Assembly (NCBI RefSeq): GCF_042648445.1
Contig: NZ_JBHRYB010000001.1
Span: forward strand, 372,001 to 436,000
From: Bacterioplanoides pacificum
GTDB lineage: Bacteria > Pseudomonadota > Gammaproteobacteria > Pseudomonadales > Oceanobacteraceae
DNA: 64,000 nucleotides
Reading direction: 5' to 3'
Shown: piece after piece, positions 59,159 to 64,000 of the stretch
How the letters are laid out: the number at the start of each line of letters is the position of its first letter
Numbering within the stretch: the first letter of the stretch is position 1
Made by a program: the position numbers and the translations under genes
The notes under the pieces: generated by a model
What the model was told of the DNA's origin: nothing
Database searches by the model: none
The model's input: only the letters and a program-made list of their open reading frames with translations

Positions 59159-60178
59159 TCAGAAGTCGAAACGGGCACCCAGCTGGATTGCTGAGATATT
59201 TTCTTCTGACGCTTTGGCTGTTCCGGCGCTAGCCACTTCCAAGCGATCATCATCCTGAGTGATGTATTCGTAGGACAACCAGGTGCGGAATTTTTTGCTG
59301 ATAAAACGTACGTATTCGACTTTCACTGAGTCAGCGTCGCCCGCGTCGTCACATTGATTAATCGCGTAACGACTGTGCAGCATGTTAGCGCCGAAACGAT
59401 ATTGAGCGTACAACGCATGCGTAGCACGTTTCTCTGCGCTGCAACTGCTGACCGCTTTCACGCTGTCGGTCTTAACATCGCCAGATGAGTTGCCACTGTA
59501 CAGGTCGTAATCTTTGCTGGCCTGATGGCTCAGCGCTGACAGGGTGAATGCATCATTAATTTTATACCAGATACGGGCACCGAGCAGGTCGCCTTTATTA
59601 TTTCCCCGGTTATCTTTGGAGTATGCCGCCTGCAGTTTCAGCGCACCCAGCTGGTATTCGGCACCAGCCATATACTGATCAATGTCGTCGCCATCTCGTT
59701 CTTCTGCCTGCAGACCGGCTGCCAGTAACAGTCCGCCCTGCTGATAATAATACTGAATCAGATCGTCATCGCGGATAGCGCCCTGGCGTAAGGAATCGTT
59801 ACCATCAGAAAAATAAGCGCCACGTACCAGCTTATGCCACAGGGTGGTTTGTGACCCGTAATAAACGGCACCGAAGTTACCTTTAACACCAACATTGGCA
59901 AGCCGTAACCGTGGTTCGTTTTTCTGTTTGATGTCTGCATCCATGCCGTATTCCAGTTGACCGGTGACCTGCAGTGTATCGCTCAGTTGTTGATTGGCTT
60001 TTATACCAACCCGACTTAAGAAATCACGGCCATTCAGGCCATCGTCATTACTGTTGGCACCGATATGATCGAGACCAATACGTAAGGAGCCATACACGTC
60101 GGTATTAACCGGGTTTTCTGCCTGTGCGGTGGCGCATAACGTTGTCAGAACGATGCCGCTAATCAGTGTTTTTTTCAT
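59159..60178 (-). CDS. Gram-negative porin
   Basis: 339 residues, signal peptide cleaved after AQA (residue 20), then DVYGSLRIGLDHIG, the usual first strand of the Gram-negative (OmpC/bacterial porin_4-like) family, SRVGIKANQQLSDTLQVTGQLEYG, and a 16-strand-like pattern ending QLGARFDF. Starts 17 bp after the dctP stop on the same strand, so both are probably expressed from the sigma-54 promoter at 61227. This suggests the porin admits the solute captured by DctP. Confidence 0.9.
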   Translation of the reverse strand: MKKTLISGIVLTTLCATAQAENPVNTDVYGSLRIGLDHIGANSNDDGLNGRDFLSRVGIKANQQLSDTLQVTGQLEYGMDADIKQKNEPRLRLANVGVKGNFGAVYYGSQTTLWHKLVRGAYFSDGNDSLRQGAIRDDDLIQYYYQQGGLLLAAGLQAEERDGDDIDQYMAGAEYQLGALKLQAAYSKDNRGNNKGDLLGARIWYKINDAFTLSALSHQASKDYDLYSGNSSGDVKTDSVKAVSSCSAEKRATHALYAQYRFGANMLHSRYAINQCDDAGDADSVKVEYVRFISKKFRTWLSYEYITQDDDRLEVASAGTAKASEENISAIQLGARFDF

Positions 60179-60195
60179 ACTATTTTGCCTGTTAA

Positions 60196-61179
60196 TTATT
60201 GGTTAGCTTCGATGGCTGCCTGGATCAGGTCTGCACCGATTTCATTTTCAAAACGTTTCCACACAGGACGCATTGCATCGACCCACTGCTGCCGTTCGGC
60301 TTCGCTGATGTCGATGACCTGGCTTTTGCCGGAATCGATAATTTTCTGGCGATCATCAACGGATTTTTCCGCAGCGATCTGATTGCCGTAAATAATGGCT
60401 TCATCCAGGGCTTGTTGCAGCTTCAGACGAATATCCTGCGGCAGTCCGTACCAGAACTCGGCTGATGTCACGACCAGGTAGTCAAGCACACCGTGGTTGG
60501 TTGCGGTGATGTAGGGTTGTACTTCAAAGAATTTTTTAGAGTAAGTGTTTGACCAGGTGTTTTCCTGGCCATCAATGGCACGGGTCTGTAGCAGGGTAAA
60601 TACTTCTGAAAACGGTTTTTTTAACGGAATAGCGTTTACCGCTTCGAACTGAGCCTGTAATACATCAGAGGCCATAATGCGGTATTTTTTGCCGGCAATA
60701 TCCGCCGGGGTGCGTACCGGCTGGTAACCAGACATCTGTTTCATGCCGTTGTGCAGGTATCCCAGACCTACCAGCATTTTACGTTCCAGCGATTTCAGTA
60801 ACTCTTTACCGGCTTTGCTGTTCTGAAACTTTTCCACCGCCTGTATATCTTTAAATAAAAACGGCAAGTCAAAAATCTGTAGCTTGCTGGTGTATTTCTG
60901 AAACTTGGACAACGACGGTGCGGCCATTTCCACATCACCCAGTTGCATCGCCTGCAAGACTTTCGCGTCGGTGAATAATTGTGAGTTCGGGTAAATTCTG
61001 ACGGTCACTTTTCCAGCCAGGCGCTGTTCAACCAGTTGCTGAAAGCGGATGGCCATTTTCCCTTTCGGAGTGTTTTCGGCGACCACATGGGAAAATTTAA
61101 TTTCAATCGGGGCGGCGTGTATCGGTGTCAGCCAGCTGGCGCTCAGCGTTGCGATGATTATCGCAGCTAACCTTCTCAT
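60196..61179 (-). CDS. dctP: TRAP transporter substrate-binding protein DctP
   Basis: 327 residues from MRRLAAIIIATLSASWLTPIHA (start 61179, AAAGGA upstream). DctP family: IEIKFSHVVAENTPKGKMAIRFQQLVEQRL, VRIYPNSQLFTDAKVLQAMQLGDVEMA, an Arg-containing carboxylate site in KYRIMASDVLQAQFEAVNA, and FSEVFTLLQTRAIDGQENTWSN. Periplasmic binding of C4-dicarboxylates (family-level inference). The membrane subunits DctQ and DctM are not in this window: the next gene is a porin, an unusual separation. Confidence 0.93.
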   Translation of the reverse strand: MRRLAAIIIATLSASWLTPIHAAPIEIKFSHVVAENTPKGKMAIRFQQLVEQRLAGKVTVRIYPNSQLFTDAKVLQAMQLGDVEMAAPSLSKFQKYTSKLQIFDLPFLFKDIQAVEKFQNSKAGKELLKSLERKMLVGLGYLHNGMKQMSGYQPVRTPADIAGKKYRIMASDVLQAQFEAVNAIPLKKPFSEVFTLLQTRAIDGQENTWSNTYSKKFFEVQPYITATNHGVLDYLVVTSAEFWYGLPQDIRLKLQQALDEAIIYGNQIAAEKSVDDRQKIIDSGKSQVIDISEAERQQWVDAMRPVWKRFENEIGADLIQAAIEANQ

Positions 61180-61226
61180 GAGCGGATCCTTTGTTGTTTT
61201 TAGCGTTAGAGTTTTTATCCGGTTGA

Positions 61227-61241
61227 GCAAGCGATATGCCA
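61227..61241 (-). promoter_or_regulatory. Sigma-54 promoter of dctP
   Basis: Minus strand TGGCATATCGCTTGC: -24 GG and -12 GC separated by exactly 10 bases, close to the TGGCAC-N5-TTGC consensus. Predicted start near 61215, 36 bases before the dctP ATG. Its activator would be the DctD-type protein encoded at 63401. The rest of the 61180-61550 gap (371 bp) must hold DctD sites and the dctB promoter, but I could not identify convincing repeats. Confidence 0.82.
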
Positions 61242-61550
61242 ACAGCCCGGTATCAGAGTTTAGTGGCCTTATCCGGCTTCTTCCTGCGAATACGTTATTT
61301 CCCTGCTGTGAATCACTTTGGCTGGGCTAAAATGCTATTTTCGCTGCTGGTTATCGGTCATCGTGTTGATATAACGCAAGCGCAACGGCAGTCTCCACAA
61401 TTACTCTTCTCTGACTTTGGTCGGGTGGCCGGAGGGCGCGGTTCACGTTGCACTTATCTGTCAGTTAGCCGGACAGAAAACGGAAAATGGGTGGGATATG
61501 AAACATTGTTGTGGGGTGGTGGGGTGTTCTTTACCCCTGGTGGAAAAATA

Positions 61551-63404
61551 ATGTCAGAAGACACAGCAGTAGCGATAACACAAAGCACGGAATTACCCCG
61601 CTTCTGGTTCTGGCTGGCGTTGCTCTGGGTGGTGGGATTGGTGATTGTCAGTCTGATGGCTTACCGGGTTGCTGAGCAGGATATTCTCAGTGAGATGGAA
61701 GGCGAAGCCCTGATGATGGCCGATCGTCTGGATAAATACCTCAGACCCTACCAGAACATTGCCGAATCGGTCGCTGAGCTGAATAGTGTCAGGCAGGCAT
61801 TAAGCCGTAATGCGTTGCAGACGCCATCCCTCAGCCGCTTTCTGCAGCGTATGGCTGTGAACCTGAATGCTGAATTTATTTATGTTATCAATAATCAGGG
61901 CCGGGTTATTGCAACCAGCAACAGTGCCACCGCCGATACCCTGATGGCTAATGATCTGAGTTTCCGGCCCTATTTTCAGCAGGCCGCCGCAGGCCAGACA
62001 GCCCGTTATTTTGCTTACGGTATGAACACCGGACGGCCCGGGTATTTTTTTGCAGCTCCTGTAATGCAGCAGGGAGATGTCGTAGGCGTTGCGGTGGTTA
62101 AATTAGCGTTAACTCAGGCATTTAGGCAGTTAGAAGGTCACAAGGCCGGTTTTTTAATTGTTGGTTATGACGGCGTTATTATTGCGGCCAGCGATGCTGA
62201 ATGGCGTCGTCGTACGCTATATCCGATGCCGGACCGCCAGCGCCACGTATTAATTCAGGCCCAGCGTTACGGTATTACCAGCCTGAGTGCAGTGGGAAAT
62301 AACCAACCGGCTACGGCGTTTGAAGGTGCCTATATTTATCTGAATAAACGGGGCCTGACACAGCGTTATCTGGTGCGTCGTGCTGTGGTCAGAGAAGCCG
62401 GCTGGCATGTGATGGCGGTGTCACCGTTATCCAAACTGTATCAGCAGATTCTGTTGTTTTGTTTTTATTACACCCTCTTTATCGGGGTGTTGCTGCTGCT
62501 GTGGATGTATTGGCGCAAACGTGCCGAGGTCCAGAAACATGTTGAAGGGATGAATCAGGAACTGGAACGCCGGGTGACGGAACTCACCGCAGAACTGGTG
62601 CAATCCAATGATGAATTACAGGAGCTGGTAGATCATTACCGCCGCAGCCAGCGTGAGTTACAGGAAACCCAGGGGCAGCTGATTCAGGCAGCCAAACTGG
62701 CCGTGTTAGGGGAGATGTCGGCGGGTATTAATCACGAGCTTAATCAGCCGTTACTGGCGTTACAGACCTATGTTGAAAACAGCCAGCGGCTGATGACTAA
62801 AGGAAAAACTGAGCTGGTGGACAATAACCTGGCGCAGATGCATCAGATTCTCCAGACCATGCAGGGCATCGTGTCACGCCTGAAAGTATTTTCCCGGCGC
62901 ACACCGCCGGAACCGCGTATGACGGACTGGCAGGAAATTATCAACGGGGTGATGCTGATTATGAACCCGTTGCTGAAAAAGTCGGCGATCCGTGTCGATA
63001 TTGACCCGGGTCCTGCCGGTTTGCAGGTGTACGCCGAGCCGGTACAGATTCAGCAGGTACTGGTGAATCTGTTAACCAATGCCGCAGAAGCCATGCAGGG
63101 ACAGTCGCAGGCGAATATCCGGATCCGGGTGACCACTGAAGCAGGGTTGGCGCATATCCGGGTGCGGGATTCTGGCCCTGGGATTGCTGCTGATTTACGG
63201 GAAAAGATATTTGAGCCTTTTTATACCACCAAAAGCAGTGGCTTAGGTATTGGCCTGGCGTTATCCCGGCGTATTGTCGAAACGCTTGGCGGGTCTCTGC
63301 TGCTGGAAGAGGCGCCGGAAGAAGAAAGTGAGCCGGATAGCGCGGCAAAAACGGTCTTTGTATTAACCCTGCCCACGGCAGAACAGCGGAGAGAAAACGG
63401 ATGA
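61551..63404 (+). CDS. dctB: C4-dicarboxylate sensor histidine kinase DctB
   Basis: 617 residues from MSEDTAVAITQSTELPRF at 61551; the open frame upstream to 61236 crosses the dctP promoter and has poor coding character. TM1 about 18-40, a tandem PDC/Cache periplasmic sensor (45-290) with RPYFQQAAAGQTARYFAYGMNTGRPGYFFAAPV, and TM2 about 300-325. Then a coiled coil, HisKA with H in SAGINHELNQPLLAL, and HATPase_c with NLLTNAAEAM, DSGPGI and GLGIGLALS. It senses C4-dicarboxylates together with DctP-type transport and phosphorylates DctD. Overlaps dctD by ATGA. Confidence 0.92.
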   Translation: MSEDTAVAITQSTELPRFWFWLALLWVVGLVIVSLMAYRVAEQDILSEMEGEALMMADRLDKYLRPYQNIAESVAELNSVRQALSRNALQTPSLSRFLQRMAVNLNAEFIYVINNQGRVIATSNSATADTLMANDLSFRPYFQQAAAGQTARYFAYGMNTGRPGYFFAAPVMQQGDVVGVAVVKLALTQAFRQLEGHKAGFLIVGYDGVIIAASDAEWRRRTLYPMPDRQRHVLIQAQRYGITSLSAVGNNQPATAFEGAYIYLNKRGLTQRYLVRRAVVREAGWHVMAVSPLSKLYQQILLFCFYYTLFIGVLLLLWMYWRKRAEVQKHVEGMNQELERRVTELTAELVQSNDELQELVDHYRRSQRELQETQGQLIQAAKLAVLGEMSAGINHELNQPLLALQTYVENSQRLMTKGKTELVDNNLAQMHQILQTMQGIVSRLKVFSRRTPPEPRMTDWQEIINGVMLIMNPLLKKSAIRVDIDPGPAGLQVYAEPVQIQQVLVNLLTNAAEAMQGQSQANIRIRVTTEAGLAHIRVRDSGPGIAADLREKIFEPFYTTKSSGLGIGLALSRRIVETLGGSLLLEEAPEEESEPDSAAKTVFVLTLPTAEQRRENG

Positions 63405-64000
63405 CACAGGTTCTTATTGTTGATGACGAAGATGTTGTCCGCCACTCGCTGAGCCAGACGCTGGAGATTGAAGAAATCACCGCACTGACCGCCTGTCATG
63501 GGCGCGAGGCTTTGCAGACTATTCAGCCGGACTGGCCGGGTGTGGTCGTGACCGATATTAATATGCCGGAGATGGATGGCATTGAATTATTAACCGCGAT
63601 CAAACACATCGACAGCGATTTGCCGGTCATTATGCTCACCGGTCATGGTGATATTTCGCTGGCCGTTGAGTCGATGCGATTGGGAGCTTACGACTTCCTG
63701 GAAAAACCATTTTCTACCGAACAGTTGCTGGAAACCATCCGGCGTGCCCGGGAGAAACGATTATTAACACTGGAAAATCGCCAGCTGCGGCGTGAAGTTC
63801 AGGCACAGAGTCACCCGGGGCCACGGATTATCGGTAATCACGCGGATATGAAACAGCTGCGTGATACGCTGGATCATATTAAAGATACGCCGGCGGACAT
63901 TCTGATTCAGGGGGATACCGGTTGTGGTAAAGAGCTGGTGGCCCGCTATTTACATGCTCACAGTAACCGCAGTGATAAAGCGTTTGTGGCGATTAATTGT
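63401..64000 (+). CDS. dctD: Sigma-54 response regulator DctD (3' end outside window)
   Basis: First 200 residues of an NtrC-family activator, running off the window. Receiver domain 1-120 with acidic DDE at 9-11, phospho-Asp52 in VVVTDINMPEMDG and Lys in FLEKPFS. Linker to about 140, then the AAA+ domain starting PRIIGNHADMKQLRDTL with Walker A GDTGCGKELVARYLH. Translationally coupled to dctB. It should activate the -24/-12 promoter of divergent dctP. Confidence 0.93.
   Translation, partial: MTQVLIVDDEDVVRHSLSQTLEIEEITALTACHGREALQTIQPDWPGVVVTDINMPEMDGIELLTAIKHIDSDLPVIMLTGHGDISLAVESMRLGAYDFLEKPFSTEQLLETIRRAREKRLLTLENRQLRREVQAQSHPGPRIIGNHADMKQLRDTLDHIKDTPADILIQGDTGCGKELVARYLHAHSNRSDKAFVAINC

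Noticed and set aside
61236..61550. N-terminal 105-codon extension of DctB
   Set aside because: Begins inside the dctP sigma-54 promoter, resembles no domain, and the ATG at 61551 gives a normal DctB with TM1 near residue 18.

Overview
This window looks like chromosome from a marine gammaproteobacterium of the Oceanospirillales type (Thalassolituus/Oceanobacter/Bacterioplanes-like). This is inferred from protein flavour and gene neighbourhoods: paired DUF1302/DUF1329 proteins, tandem FadE-type acyl-CoA dehydrogenases, a FadL porin, polar-type flagellin/FlaG/FliD, DctPBD, and corB-ypjD-ffh synteny. Most of it is housekeeping or metabolic DNA with no insertion sequence, prophage, tRNA, rRNA or CRISPR array that I can see. 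Three kinds of repeated palindromic DNA stand out.

Layout. 0-2 kb: end of a DUF1302 gene and a DUF1329 gene. 2-5.5 kb: srkA with a small outer-membrane protein, comF, and divergent bioB. 5.6-6.8 kb: a small rod-like protein and a SprA-type putative metalloprotease. 7-11.6 kb: two tandem acyl-CoA dehydrogenases, the first behind a sigma-70 promoter overlapping a PsrA-like operator, then a TetR regulator. 11.6-13.4 kb: HPF-like protein, OGFr-domain protein, HAD phosphatase. 13.4-17.9 kb: trp operon (trpL leader peptide, attenuator, trpEGD, a 327-bp gap with two structured repeats, trpC). 17.9-20.1 kb: argD-argF on the minus strand. 20.2-26 kb: LysR/MFS divergent pair, FadL, Tim44-like and TraB/GumN proteins. 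26-32.2 kb: metG, corB, ypjD, divergent ffh. 32.4-34.2 kb: hybrid-like histidine kinase. 34.2-40.6 kb: a beta-CASP nuclease divergent from a tightly overlapping operon of archaeal-type AMP/thymidine phosphorylase, PRPP synthetase and a phosphoketolase-like ThDP enzyme. 40.7-42.1 kb: a diiron MBL (ODP-like) protein with a tiny soluble chemoreceptor-like protein. 42.1-47.4 kb: DUF3530, rpe, gph, a small secreted protein, rmuC, grxD. 47.4-51.3 kb: a TonB-dependent receptor sandwiched between an 11-unit array of 90-bp palindromic repeats and a 9-copy array of another palindrome. 51.5-58.6 kb: a very large flagellin (818 aa), flaG, and a giant FliD (1316 aa). 58.6-64 kb: DUF2057 protein, porin, dctP with a sigma-54 promoter, dctB, and the start of dctD, cut by the window end.

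How genes work together. Lipid use links FadL, the two acyl-CoA dehydrogenases and probably the DUF1302/1329 pair. The 34-41 kb block reads as an RNA/nucleotide-to-central-carbon salvage module. DctB/DctD plus the -24/-12 site form a closed regulatory circuit for the dctP-porin operon.

The best candidates for something new are the GGA-loop double-hairpin repeats (16.8 kb, 16.9 kb, 26.0 kb), the nucleotide phosphorylase/phosphoketolase operon, the mini-chemoreceptor/diiron pair, and the matched enlargement of flagellin and its cap. Coordinates are read by eye; start codons were chosen from ribosome-binding sites and family N-termini.
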